Source: Streptomyces humidus (GTDB taxonomy: Bacteria > Actinomycetota > Actinomycetes > Streptomycetales > Streptomycetaceae). From it: DNA of 64,000 nt. Within the stretch, counting starts at the first letter, position 1, and every line of letters begins with the position of its first letter. A program made the translations under genes and the position numbers. The notes beneath the pieces were generated by a model. That model searched no databases, was not told the DNA's origin, and saw only the letters and a list, made by a program, of their open reading frames with translations. Location: contig NZ_BMTL01000035.1 of assembly GCF_014649655.1 (NCBI RefSeq), positions 1 to 64,000 of the forward strand, written 5' to 3'. Below are positions 34,210-42,444 of this stretch, one piece after another.

Positions 34210-35612
34210 TGAGGCGGCGTGGGGTCGGCAGGGGCGGCGAGCACGCCGAGCGGCACGGGCCGTGCCAGCAGGCGTCGGGCCGGGGCGAGCGCGCAGCCCG
34301 CGACGCCGGCCACCCCGGGCTCGCACACCCGGCCCTGACACCAGCCCATGCCGGCCCGGGTCAGCAGTTTCACGGTGCGCAGATCACCCGCGCCCAGCTC
34401 GGCGACGGCCTCGCGGACGGCGCCCGCGGTGACCTCCTCGCAGCGGCACACGACGGTGTCGTCGGTGACCTGCTCCGGCCACCGCGCGGGCGGCTCGCCG
34501 TAGGCGCTCTCCAGCGCCGCGAAGAACGTCCGCAGCCGGGTGCGCGTCCGGGCGGCCCGCGCCCATCCCCGCGGGTCGGGGGCCGTGCCGGTCAGTCTCG
34601 CGGCCGCCGACCGGCCGGCGATGTGCCCCTCGGCCAGGGACAGGTCCGCGCCGCCGATCCCCGTGGCCTCACCCGCGGCCCAGACGCCCGGGACGTCGGT
34701 GCGCTGTTCGTCGTCGACCCGGACGCTCGCCCCGTCGAGGCGACAGCCGAGACCCTCCGCGAGGTCGGTGTGCGGCAGCAGTCCGTGGCCGACGGCGAGC
34801 AGGTCGCACACGATCCGCCGCTCGGAGCCCGGCGCAGGCCGGCCGTCGGCGCCCACCGCGGTGACGGTGACGGACTCCACCCGGTCCTCGCCATGCGCCT
34901 CCACCACCATGTGACGGGACATCACCGAGGTCCGCCGGCGCAGGAGCCGGGCCGCGTGGACGGCCCCCTCGGCGAGCTTCACGGGAGTCGTCGCCCAGGT
35001 CCGGGCCTGCCGGGCGAAGGCCGCCGGAGCGGCCGTCTCGATCAGGGCGACGACGCGGGTGCCCGCGGCCGCGAGGCCGGTCGCGACAGGCAGCAGCAGC
35101 GGGCCCGAGCCGGCGACCACGGCGACGCGGCCGGGCAGCGAGAGCCCGCCCTTCGACAGCGCCTGCGCACCTCCAGCGGTGACCACGCCGGGCAGGGTCC
35201 AGCCCGGGAACGGCAGGACCTTCTCGTAGCCGCCGGTGGCCAGCAGCACCGCGTCGGCGCGGACCGCTGCGGACTCCTCCTGCGCCGGGCCGAGCAGCGC
35301 ATGCACGACGAACCGGCCCGACTCCCGCTCCACGCACCACACATGACGATCACTCAGATGCGTGACGCGCCCGGCGGTGAGATGGACGTCGAGCCCGGCG
35401 CGCAGCCGGTCCCAGGTGCGCCGCTGGTGAGCGAGCATCTGGGACCGGCGTGCGCCCGGCCCGGGGACAGGCTGCCGGTAGAACTGCCCGCCCACCGACG
35501 GGGCGGAGTCGACCAGCACCACGCGCACGCCGCGGGACGCGGCGGCCAGGGCGGCGGCGAGGCCCGCCGGCCCGGCGCCGATCACCGCCAGCACTGGACG
35601 CCGCTCAGTCAT
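34206..35612 (-). CDS. FAD/NAD(P)-dependent oxidoreductase, D-hydroxyproline dehydrogenase subunit (HcnB-like)
   Basis: This 468-aa protein has the FAD dinucleotide fold VIGAGPAGLAAALAAA at the N-terminus, a second nucleotide-binding fold (VAVVAGSGPLLLPVATGLAA) and GVWAAGEATGIGG. The C-terminal BFD-like [2Fe-2S] domain has Cys in VCRCEEVTAG and MGWCQGRVC. It corresponds to the large subunit of multi-subunit hydrogen-cyanide-synthase-like or D-hydroxyproline dehydrogenases. The ATG overlaps the stop of the small ferredoxin-like subunit gene by 8 nt, which indicates a complex. Confidence 0.88.
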   Translation of the reverse strand: MTERRPVLAVIGAGPAGLAAALAAASRGVRVVLVDSAPSVGGQFYRQPVPGPGARRSQMLAHQRRTWDRLRAGLDVHLTAGRVTHLSDRHVWCVERESGRFVVHALLGPAQEESAAVRADAVLLATGGYEKVLPFPGWTLPGVVTAGGAQALSKGGLSLPGRVAVVAGSGPLLLPVATGLAAAGTRVVALIETAAPAAFARQARTWATTPVKLAEGAVHAARLLRRRTSVMSRHMVVEAHGEDRVESVTVTAVGADGRPAPGSERRIVCDLLAVGHGLLPHTDLAEGLGCRLDGASVRVDDEQRTDVPGVWAAGEATGIGGADLSLAEGHIAGRSAAARLTGTAPDPRGWARAARTRTRLRTFFAALESAYGEPPARWPEQVTDDTVVCRCEEVTAGAVREAVAELGAGDLRTVKLLTRAGMGWCQGRVCEPGVAGVAGCALAPARRLLARPVPLGVLAAPADPTPPQ

Positions 35613-35904
35613 CGTGCCCCGTCCCGCTCTGCGTCCGGACGTCCGCTCCCGGCACGGCCGGCACCAGACAGGCGCGCTGGTTGGGGCGGCCGTCCACGGT
35701 CACCAGGCAGTCGAAGCACACGCCGATCCCGCAGAAGGCCCCGCGTAGGCGGCCCGCGCCCCGGGTGGTGCGCCAGGCCGTCACACCGGACGACCACAGG
35801 GCGGCGGCGATGCTCTGCCCCGGCAGCGCCTGGATCTCCCTGCCGTCGAAGGTGACGGTGAACGGGGTTCCGGGGTGCGTCCGGGCCGGCTTCACCGGAT
35901 CCAT
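35605..35904 (-). CDS. [2Fe-2S] ferredoxin-like subunit (HcnA-like) of D-hydroxyproline dehydrogenase
   Basis: This 99-aa protein contains a plant-ferredoxin-type cluster pattern, C-G-I-G-V-C-F-D-C followed by Cys in QRACLV. It is the small electron-transfer subunit of the three-part dehydrogenase. The ATG at 35904 has an ideal GAGGAGG. It overlaps the upstream FAD oxidase gene by 13 nt and the downstream HcnB-like gene by 8 nt. Confidence 0.88.
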   Translation of the reverse strand: MDPVKPARTHPGTPFTVTFDGREIQALPGQSIAAALWSSGVTAWRTTRGAGRLRGAFCGIGVCFDCLVTVDGRPNQRACLVPAVPGADVRTQSGTGHDD

Positions 35905-37085
35905 GGTGCGGCCTCCTCGGTGTGACGGTCGGGGTGACCGGGGTCGTCGAAGCGGTCGGGGCGCAGCGGCGAAAGGTCCAGCTCCGGGCTCCCGCCGGCG
36001 AGGCACTGCGCGATGAGCAGGCCCGTGCCGGTCGCGAGCCCGATGCCCGCGCCCTCGTGCCCGCAGGCGTGGAACAACCCGGGCACGCGCGGGTCGGGGC
36101 CGACGGCCGGCAGATGGTCCGGCATGTAGGGGCGGAAGCCGGCATAGGCGCGCATCGCCCGGACGTGTTCCAGGAACGGGAACAACCGTGTCGCGCCCGC
36201 CGCGAGGGCGCGCACCGCGGGCAGTGAGAAGGACCGGTCGAAGCCGACCCGTTCACGGCTCGCGCCGACCAGCACCGGCCCGGCGGCGGTTCCCTCCACG
36301 ACCGGCGAGGTCTGCAGCGCGGCCGAGTCGCTCGCCACGTCCGCCACGTAGTCGGCGGCGTACACCTTGTGCCGCACCCGTGGCGGCAGCGGCTCGGTGA
36401 CCAGCACGAAGCCGCGGCGGGGCAGTACGGGCAGTGCGACTCCGGCCAGAGCGGCGACGTCGCCTCCCCAGGTGCCCGCCGCGTTCACCACGGCCGGTGC
36501 GCGGAGGTCCCCCCGGTCGGTCCGCACGCCCCGTACGGCGCCGTCCGGGCCGCGCAGGATCCGCGTCACCGTGCGGCCCGTCTCCAGGCGCGCGCCCGAC
36601 GCCCGCACCAGGTGGGCTGCCGCCAGGGCGGGCATGACCTGGGCGTCCTGTGGATACAGCATCCCGCCGGCGAGCCCGGCCGCCAGGTGCGGTTCCAGGT
36701 CCCGCAGTTCGTGCGCGTCGACGGGCACGGCGTCCACTCCGGCCGCGCGCTGTCCGGCGGCCAGGTCCGTCAGGGAGGCGAGAGCATCGGGGGTCGACGC
36801 CACCACCAACCCGCCCTTGGCCTCGTACTCGAAGGCACGGGCGAGCCCGTCCCGCGCCAGCTCCTGCCACAACCGGAGCGAAAGCAAGGCCAGTCGGAGT
36901 TCCGGTCCCGGCTCCTTGTCGGAAACGAGGAGGTTGCCCTCGCCCGCGCCGGTCGTGCCGCCGGCCACCGGTCCGCGGTCGACCAGGATCACCTCCAGGC
37001 CGGCACGGGCCGCGTACAGCGCGCAGGCGGCGCCGACCGTGCCGGCGCCGACGACCACGACGTCACCGCTGGGTACAGGGGTCAC
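35892..37085 (-). CDS. FAD-dependent amine oxidase (DAO family), D-hydroxyproline dehydrogenase catalytic subunit (HcnC-like)
   Basis: This 397-aa protein of the DAO/glycine-oxidase family has the FAD motif VVVVGAGTVGAACALYAARA at the N-terminus and the C-terminal FRPYMPDHLPAVGP and CGHEGAGIGLATGTG blocks. With the two downstream subunits it would oxidise cis-4-hydroxy-D-proline to the pyrroline. The GTG at 37085 has no ribosome site: TATTAC lies only 4 bp upstream, so a leaderless transcript is likely. A TGTCACA half-site (37096-37102) overlaps this promoter, consistent with GntR repression. Confidence 0.87.
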   Translation of the reverse strand: MTPVPSGDVVVVGAGTVGAACALYAARAGLEVILVDRGPVAGGTTGAGEGNLLVSDKEPGPELRLALLSLRLWQELARDGLARAFEYEAKGGLVVASTPDALASLTDLAAGQRAAGVDAVPVDAHELRDLEPHLAAGLAGGMLYPQDAQVMPALAAAHLVRASGARLETGRTVTRILRGPDGAVRGVRTDRGDLRAPAVVNAAGTWGGDVAALAGVALPVLPRRGFVLVTEPLPPRVRHKVYAADYVADVASDSAALQTSPVVEGTAAGPVLVGASRERVGFDRSFSLPAVRALAAGATRLFPFLEHVRAMRAYAGFRPYMPDHLPAVGPDPRVPGLFHACGHEGAGIGLATGTGLLIAQCLAGGSPELDLSPLRPDRFDDPGHPDRHTEEAAPWIR

Positions 37086-37110
37086 GCCAGTAATATGTCA
37101 CATGGTTCCG
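37086..37110 (-). promoter_or_regulatory. Leaderless-type promoter with GntR half-site for the hydroxyproline operon
   Basis: On the minus strand a -10-like TATTAC ends 4 bp before the GTG start, and ATGTGACAT (containing the GTGACA hexamer of the other sites) overlaps it. This is the probable main promoter of the operon. Confidence 0.45.
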
Positions 37111-37262
37111 AGGGGAGGAAGAAGGCCGGACGGGCCGTCCGCCCGGCACCTTGCGCAGCCGGAAAATACGAGGTCGCCCGGACCGCGGACGGGCATCATG
37201 GCCGTCCCGGCGCACGGCCACGAGGCCGGGACACCATCGTCGGGGTACGACCGGGGGCACCT

Positions 37263-37967
37263 GTGACCGTCACCAACATCCTGCTGTCCGGCATCGTCGG
37301 CTCGACCGCCTACGGGCTCGCCCACGAGGGTTCCGACGTCGACCGTCTCGGCATGTTCGCCACCCCCACCGAGGAGCTGCACGGTCTGCACCGTCCCCCG
37401 GAGTCGCACGTCAGCACGGCGCCCGACCGCACCCTGCACGAGGCGGGCAAGTGGTGCCGGCTCGCCCTGTCCGGCAACCCGACCGTCATGGAACTCGTAT
37501 GGCTCCCGGACGAGTTGTACGAGGTCCGCACCCCTCTCGGTGACGAACTCGTCGACCTGCGCGGGACGTTGCTGGGCGCCCGCCGGATCCGCGACGCCTA
37601 TCTGGGCTACGCCACCCAGCAGTTCCGCAAACTGCAGAACCGCCGGGCCGACGCCGCCGCCGACGGCTCTCACCGGCGTGTCGCCAAGCACGCCCGGCAC
37701 CTCAGACGACTGTGCACCCAGGGCTACGAGCTGTACGCCACAGGGCGGTTGACGATCCGCGTCGAGGATCCGGAGAGCTACCACCGTTTCGGTGAGCAGG
37801 TCGCCGCCGATCCCGAGGCGGCGCGACCGCTGCTGCGTCGCTTCGAGGAGGCGTTCGCCGACACCCGCAGCGCGCTGCCCGAACAGCCCGACGACAGGGC
37901 CGCCGACGCCTGGCTGCGCCGGGTGCGCAGGGAGTTCTACGCCACGGCGCGGGCCACGTCCGTGTGA
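37263..37967 (+). CDS. Nucleotidyltransferase (DNA polymerase beta superfamily)
   Basis: This 234-aa protein opens with ILLSGIVGSTAYGLAHEGSD and VDRLGMFA, the GSxxYG...SDxD pattern of the pol-beta-type nucleotidyltransferase superfamily (related to YcgL-like proteins). A helical C-terminal half with many Arg follows (HRRVAKHARHLRRL). Such proteins transfer NMP groups to small molecules, RNA or proteins; the target here is unknown. The start GTG 37263 was chosen because the domain begins there. It is divergent from the hydroxyproline operon. Confidence 0.78.
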   Translation: MTVTNILLSGIVGSTAYGLAHEGSDVDRLGMFATPTEELHGLHRPPESHVSTAPDRTLHEAGKWCRLALSGNPTVMELVWLPDELYEVRTPLGDELVDLRGTLLGARRIRDAYLGYATQQFRKLQNRRADAAADGSHRRVAKHARHLRRLCTQGYELYATGRLTIRVEDPESYHRFGEQVAADPEAARPLLRRFEEAFADTRSALPEQPDDRAADAWLRRVRREFYATARATSV

Positions 37968-38324
37968 ACGGGGTCGGGCCCGCGCCGAAGCGCGAACCGT
38001 CGGAGCCGGTCCGCACGGCCGGCACCGCGCGAACCGGCCTGCGCGAACCGGCCGACGCGGGCGGACCACCGACTCGACCGTGCGCGGGGGCTCGGCGGTG
38101 GTCACTGCCACCGAGGCGCCGGCCGAGTCGTCCGGTCACGCGAGGCGGCTGCGCGAACGCACCCGCGGCCGAGGCGCCTTCACGGCCGACCGGTGGGCGC
38201 GGATGCGGGAGCACGCGGGCGCCCGCATCCACCACCTCTGTGCGCAAGGGCAGTTCAGGAACTCCTCTGCTTCCCCCTCCACAACTCGGTTGTCTCTCAC
38301 GGACCCCCCTGTGAGGATCGCCCC

Positions 38325-39173
38325 ATGCCTGTCCTCACCGCCTCCGACGGAACCCGCCTCGCGTACCACGGTGCGGGGGAGGGGCCGCCCCTGATCTGCC
38401 TGCCCGGCGGCCCCATGCAGTCCGCCGCCTACCTGGGCGACCTCGGCGGGCTCACGTCCCGCCGTCGGCTCGTCGGGCTGGACCCCCGCGGCACCGGCGA
38501 GTCGGCGGTCCCCGCGGACGCCGCCTCCTACCGCTGCGACCGCCAGGTCGACGACGTCGAGGCGCTGCGCGCGCACCTCGGGCTCGACCGGATCGACCTG
38601 CTCGCGCACTCCGCCGGGGCCAACCTGGCACTCCTGTACGCCGCCCGCCGTCCGGACCGCGTGGCCCGTCTGCTGCTCATCACCCCGAGCGTGTACGCGG
38701 CCGGCCTGGCGATCACCGCCGAGGACCGGTTGGCGACCGCACGTCCGCGCCGCGAAGAGCCGTGGTTCGCCTCTGCTTACGCGGCCCTGGAGGCGATCAC
38801 CGCCGGCCGGGCCGACGCCGGCTCCTGGCAGCTCGTCGCCCCCTTCTTCCACGCACGGTGGGACGAGGAGGCCCGGGCCTTCGACGCGGCCGGCGAGAAG
38901 GAGAAGAACCAGGAAGCGGCGGCCGCGTACGCCGCGGACGGCGCGTTCGACCCGGCCGCCACCCGCAGGTCCCTTGCCGCCTTCCCGTCCCCGGTCCTCC
39001 TCCTCGCGGGCGAACACGACCTGGGCGCGCCGCCTCGCGTGATGCGGGAGTTCGCGGGGCTCTTCCCGGAGGCCGAGTTCGTCGTGCAGCCCGGTGCCGG
39101 GCACTTTCCGTGGCGGGACGATCCGGGGCGCTTCGTGACGTCGGTGACGGCGTTCCTGGACGGCGGGCGGTGA
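38325..39173 (+). CDS. Alpha/beta hydrolase (proline iminopeptidase-like)
   Basis: This 282-aa hydrolase has its nucleophile in LLAHSAGANLALL, an Asp in AGEHDLG and a His in PGAGHFPWRDD, giving a complete triad. LPGGPMQSAAYLGDL has the HGGP-like oxyanion pattern and DPRGTGES follows, as in prolyl iminopeptidases and related esterases. The ATG at 38325 is 7 bp from GTGAGGA. The 357 bp upstream (37968-38324) contain no recognisable gene or element. Confidence 0.85.
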   Translation: MPVLTASDGTRLAYHGAGEGPPLICLPGGPMQSAAYLGDLGGLTSRRRLVGLDPRGTGESAVPADAASYRCDRQVDDVEALRAHLGLDRIDLLAHSAGANLALLYAARRPDRVARLLLITPSVYAAGLAITAEDRLATARPRREEPWFASAYAALEAITAGRADAGSWQLVAPFFHARWDEEARAFDAAGEKEKNQEAAAAYAADGAFDPAATRRSLAAFPSPVLLLAGEHDLGAPPRVMREFAGLFPEAEFVVQPGAGHFPWRDDPGRFVTSVTAFLDGGR

Positions 39174-39289
39174 GTACGGGATTCGTTCACGCGATCGGGT
39201 GATGTGGCGGCGAGCGGGGACGAGCAGGCGCCGCGGACCGTTGTGCGGGTGACGGGATCTTCCCGTTCACGACGACCACGGGGGCGGAC

Positions 39290-39829
39290 ATGAGCCTGCA
39301 CATCCGGCGCAACGCCGACGGCACGATCACCGGGCACAACACCGCGACCGGCTTCCTGGTCACCTCGGCCGACGAGGAGGAGGTGCGGCGACTGGTGCAC
39401 GAGGACGCCGGCTGGGAGTACACGCCCCCGCCGCCGCCGACGCCTGCGGGCCACCACCGGTTCGTGCTGGTACACGACGAGTTCGGCGACGGCGGCTTCG
39501 GTGACGAACGGTACGAACGCCTGCGCACCCGTCCGCCCAGCGGTTGCGAACCCGTCGACCGGGGCTGCTTCGCCCTCTCGTGCGAGCGCCCCGGAGCCAC
39601 CCTTCTGGGAGCCGTGTCCGACACGGTCGCGGAGATCCGCCGCGAACACGGCCTGGTGATGAGCAGCCTCGGCATCGAGAAACCGGACGAGTGGTTCGCC
39701 GACGACCAGGACGGCTACGGAGCGCAGACCGTCGCGCATCTGATGCTGACGGCCGCCCATCGCGCCGCACGCCTCGGCTACGGGCGCAAGGACCTGGTGC
39801 GTCTCCTGGACGCGAGCGGGCTGCGGTGA
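39290..39829 (+). CDS. Protein of unknown function
   Basis: This 179-aa soluble protein starts at ATG 39290. It has no signal peptide or membrane segment. A polyproline stretch (TPPPPPTPAG) separates an N-terminal part (SLHIRRNADGTITGHNTATG) from a C-terminal domain with YGAQTVAHLMLTAAHRAARL. Codon use is like its neighbours. I do not recognise the family; it stands alone between a hydrolase and the ebo-type cluster. Confidence 0.6.
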   Translation: MSLHIRRNADGTITGHNTATGFLVTSADEEEVRRLVHEDAGWEYTPPPPPTPAGHHRFVLVHDEFGDGGFGDERYERLRTRPPSGCEPVDRGCFALSCERPGATLLGAVSDTVAEIRREHGLVMSSLGIEKPDEWFADDQDGYGAQTVAHLMLTAAHRAARLGYGRKDLVRLLDASGLR

Positions 39830-40089
39830 GCGGCGCGTGCGGCGGCAGGGGAACTCCTGTGCCGGATCCGCGGCCGGAGCGCCGCGGGCCGTGCAGAGCC
39901 ATGGATCCGGCGACACGCAATCGTCACCGCCCGGTGGACGCCTGCGCGTAGCCCTTCCGGCGGACAAGAGTGCACCGGCCGGTCAGGAACCCGCTGTGAG
40001 AGAGCGGCGATCCGGCTCCCCTCGGGGTGTGTTCGCGGGCGGTACTGCGTGCACACGGATTCTTCACATAATTGAGGGGAGGGAGGTGT

Positions 40090-40215
40090 ATGAACATTCA
40101 AGTGATGGACGTAGGGTCCGATCATGTGCGGCCCGAACGAAAGTTCCTCCTCCCCACGCCTTGCCGATCTGGCGCAACTCGTCCGTCTGCCCGCGGCGTT
40201 GAGCGTGCCCGGTGA
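40090..40215 (+). CDS. Possible 41-aa upstream ORF overlapping the eboC-type gene
   Basis: An ATG with a very strong site (GGGAGGGAGGT, 40078-40088) opens a 41-codon frame starting MNIQVMDVGSDHV that ends inside the eboC-like gene. The eboC start 34 nt downstream has only a weak site. A CATAAT -10-like element at 40067 suggests transcription starts just upstream. It may be a translated leader that feeds ribosomes to, or withholds them from, eboC. No homology is claimed. Confidence 0.35.
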   Translation: MNIQVMDVGSDHVRPERKFLLPTPCRSGATRPSARGVERAR

Positions 40216-41023
40216 CGTTCTCGCCGGTTCCGTCGCGAGTTCCGGGACAGTCCCGCCCCGTGCCGTCGCCACGATGGCTTCGTCCGTCGCCCTCTACTGG
40301 GCCGGGATGGCGCTCAATGACTACGCGGACGCCACCGTCGACGCGGTGGAACGCCCCGAACGACCCTTACCCTCCGGCCGAGTTGCCCGTCGCACCGCGC
40401 TGGCCACCGCCTGCGGGCTCACCGCGGCGGGCCTCGGCCTCGCCGCGCTGGCCGGTGGGCGGCGGGCGCTCGCGGTGGCGCTTCCGCTGACCGGATGCGT
40501 GTGGGCGTACGACCTGCGCCTGAAGTCCACCGCCGCCGGACCCGCCGCCATGGCGGGCGCACGGGCGCTGAACGTGCTGTCCGGCGCGGAGCCCGGGCGC
40601 CGGTCGGCCGCGGTCCCGGCGGCGCTCCTGGTCGGCGCGCACACCTACACCGTGACGGCGCTGAGCCGCCACGAGGTGTCCGGCGCGCCGGGCAGGTTAC
40701 CCGCCGCCACCCTGGCCGGCAGCACGGCGACCGCCCTGCTGGCCACTGCGCTTCCCTCGCTGCGACGCCGGAGCCCGGCGGCCCGGATCGGCGCCGCCGT
40801 CGGTGCGCTCGGCTACCTCGCCTCGTACGGCACGGCCCAGGCGCGGGCGGCGCGGGAGCCGTCCGCGGCGAACGTCCGCGAGGCGGTGGGCGCCGGGATC
40901 ATGTCCCTGATGCCCCTTCAGGCGTCGCTCACCGCGGGCGGCGGGGGCGCGGTACTGGCCGCGACCCTGGCGGCGGCACACCCGCTGGCGCGCAGGCTCG
41001 CCCGAAAGGTGTCGCCCACGTGA
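40124..41023 (+). CDS. EboC-type UbiA prenyltransferase with two TTA codons
   Basis: This 299-aa membrane protein has several transmembrane helices. The UbiA first Asp-rich motif is LNDYADATVD; the second is poorly conserved (ARALNVLSG), as in the EboC/SCO3242-type branch. Such proteins are proposed to prenylate or handle a small precursor in the ebo pathway. Codons 82 (40367-40369) and 192 (40697-40699) are TTA, so expression should require bldA. The next gene starts at a GTG overlapping this stop. The ebo cluster is known to help move scytonemin precursors to the periplasm in Nostoc; its role in Streptomyces is unknown. Confidence 0.85.
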   Translation: MCGPNESSSSPRLADLAQLVRLPAALSVPGDVLAGSVASSGTVPPRAVATMASSVALYWAGMALNDYADATVDAVERPERPLPSGRVARRTALATACGLTAAGLGLAALAGGRRALAVALPLTGCVWAYDLRLKSTAAGPAAMAGARALNVLSGAEPGRRSAAVPAALLVGAHTYTVTALSRHEVSGAPGRLPAATLAGSTATALLATALPSLRRRSPAARIGAAVGALGYLASYGTAQARAAREPSAANVREAVGAGIMSLMPLQASLTAGGGGAVLAATLAAAHPLARRLARKVSPT

Positions 41024-42345
41024 GGCCGGTGGTGGACATATCGGGGCCGGGGATCTCGGGGCCCGGGGGTGCTAGAGGTGCTGGGGGACCCGGGGCCCGT
41101 GTTCCTGGGTCCGGAGTTCCTGAGTCCGGTGTTCCCGGGGTCGACGGCCCGGCGGCCGGCGGACCGTCAGCCGCTTCCTGGAGTCCCGCTGCCTCGAATC
41201 CAGCTGCGCCAAGTCGCCCTGGTTCGAAGGTCGGTGGCCCGGCGTACGGGTCTTCGCGTCCCGGCGGCTCCTGGCCGGACGTCCCGCCGGACGCCTCGGG
41301 TCCCCGTGTTCCCGGGGAAGGCGGGGCGAGCCCCGCGCGGCCGGGCCCGGGCGGTCCGTCGGGCGGTGCGTCGCTTCCTGGCGGCTCGGGGGTCACAGGC
41401 GAGAGCCCCGGGAGCCCGCGTTCCGTCGGCCCCTGGTCCGGCGGTCCACGACCCGGGAGCCTGCCTCTCGGCAGTGCGTCCTTCGGTGGCCCGGAAAGCT
41501 CGCCCTCGGAGAGGCTCAGGTACGGGTTCGGGAGCAACGGGTTCGCCCATCACCGGCTCGACGACGTGCTGACCGTGCTGGCCGATCTGGGGTACGACTC
41601 GGTCGGGCTCACCCTCGACCAGGGTCACCTGGACCCGTTCGCGCCGGGCCTGGCCCGCCAGGTCGACGCCCTCGCGCGGCGGCTGGACCAACTCGGTCTG
41701 GCGGTCGTCGTGGAGACCGGGGCGCCGTACCTGCTGGACCCGTGGCACAAGCACGTTCCCACGCTGATGTCGGCGCCGGGCGCCGAGCGTCGGATCGATC
41801 TGCTGGCCCGCGCCGTGCGCATCGCGGCCGACCTGGGCGCCCCGGCCGTCCACCTGTGCAGCGGCCCGGCGCCGGACGGGATGCCGCAGGACGAGGCATG
41901 GAGGCGGCTGACCAAGGGCTGCGAAGAGGTCCTGGACGTCGCCCGCGAGCACGGCGTGGCCCTCGGGTTCGAGCCCGAGCCGTACATGTTCGTCGACACC
42001 GTGGAACGGGTTCTGGAACTGCGCGACAGGCTCGGCGGCCCCGACCTGTTCGGCATCACGCTCGACATCGGCCACGCCCACTGCGTGGACGACCTCCCCC
42101 TGCTCGACTGCGTCGCACGCACCGCACCGCACCTGGTGAACGTGCAGATCGAGGACATGCGGCGAGGAGTGCACCAGCACCTCGAGTTCGGCGCGGGCGA
42201 GATCGACTTCCCGCCGGTCCTGGCCGCCCTCAAGGCCTCCGGCTACCGGGGGGCGGTGTCCGTGGAGATCCAGGGCGCGTCACTGGACGCCCCCGACGTC
42301 GCCCGCCGGTCCCTGGAGTTCCTCAAGGCCGCCGAGCCGTTCTGA
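41020..42345 (+). CDS. Sugar phosphate isomerase/epimerase-like TIM barrel with a long low-complexity N-terminus
   Basis: If started at the GTG coupled to the eboC stop (GTGA), the protein has 441 aa. Residues 1 to about 165 are Gly/Pro/Ser-rich and without structure. The TIM barrel begins at about 167 (LRYGFGSNGFAHHRLDDVL), exactly where homologues normally start. Xylose-isomerase-like features follow: GFEPEPYMFV, ITLDIGHAHCVDD, VNVQIEDM and VSVEIQG, with Glu, Asp, His and Glu metal ligands. GGAGAGG precedes the barrel but no start codon follows it, so either the extension is translated or an unrecognised start is used. It belongs to the ebo operon. Confidence 0.78.
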   Translation: MRPVVDISGPGISGPGGARGAGGPGARVPGSGVPESGVPGVDGPAAGGPSAASWSPAASNPAAPSRPGSKVGGPAYGSSRPGGSWPDVPPDASGPRVPGEGGASPARPGPGGPSGGASLPGGSGVTGESPGSPRSVGPWSGGPRPGSLPLGSASFGGPESSPSERLRYGFGSNGFAHHRLDDVLTVLADLGYDSVGLTLDQGHLDPFAPGLARQVDALARRLDQLGLAVVVETGAPYLLDPWHKHVPTLMSAPGAERRIDLLARAVRIAADLGAPAVHLCSGPAPDGMPQDEAWRRLTKGCEEVLDVAREHGVALGFEPEPYMFVDTVERVLELRDRLGGPDLFGITLDIGHAHCVDDLPLLDCVARTAPHLVNVQIEDMRRGVHQHLEFGAGEIDFPPVLAALKASGYRGAVSVEIQGASLDAPDVARRSLEFLKAAEPF

Positions 42346-42444
42346 CCGGGCGGCGGTCGCCTCGCCGTCCAGCATCTTCTGCCTCACCCCCCACCCGGCC
42401 CGTACGGCCGTCGTCGTACGGGCAGTCACAAGGAGGTACGCGCG

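Noticed and set aside
37968..38324. Small coding gene upstream of the alpha/beta hydrolase
   Set aside because: The open frames are Arg/Pro-rich without a convincing ribosome site or recognisable domain.
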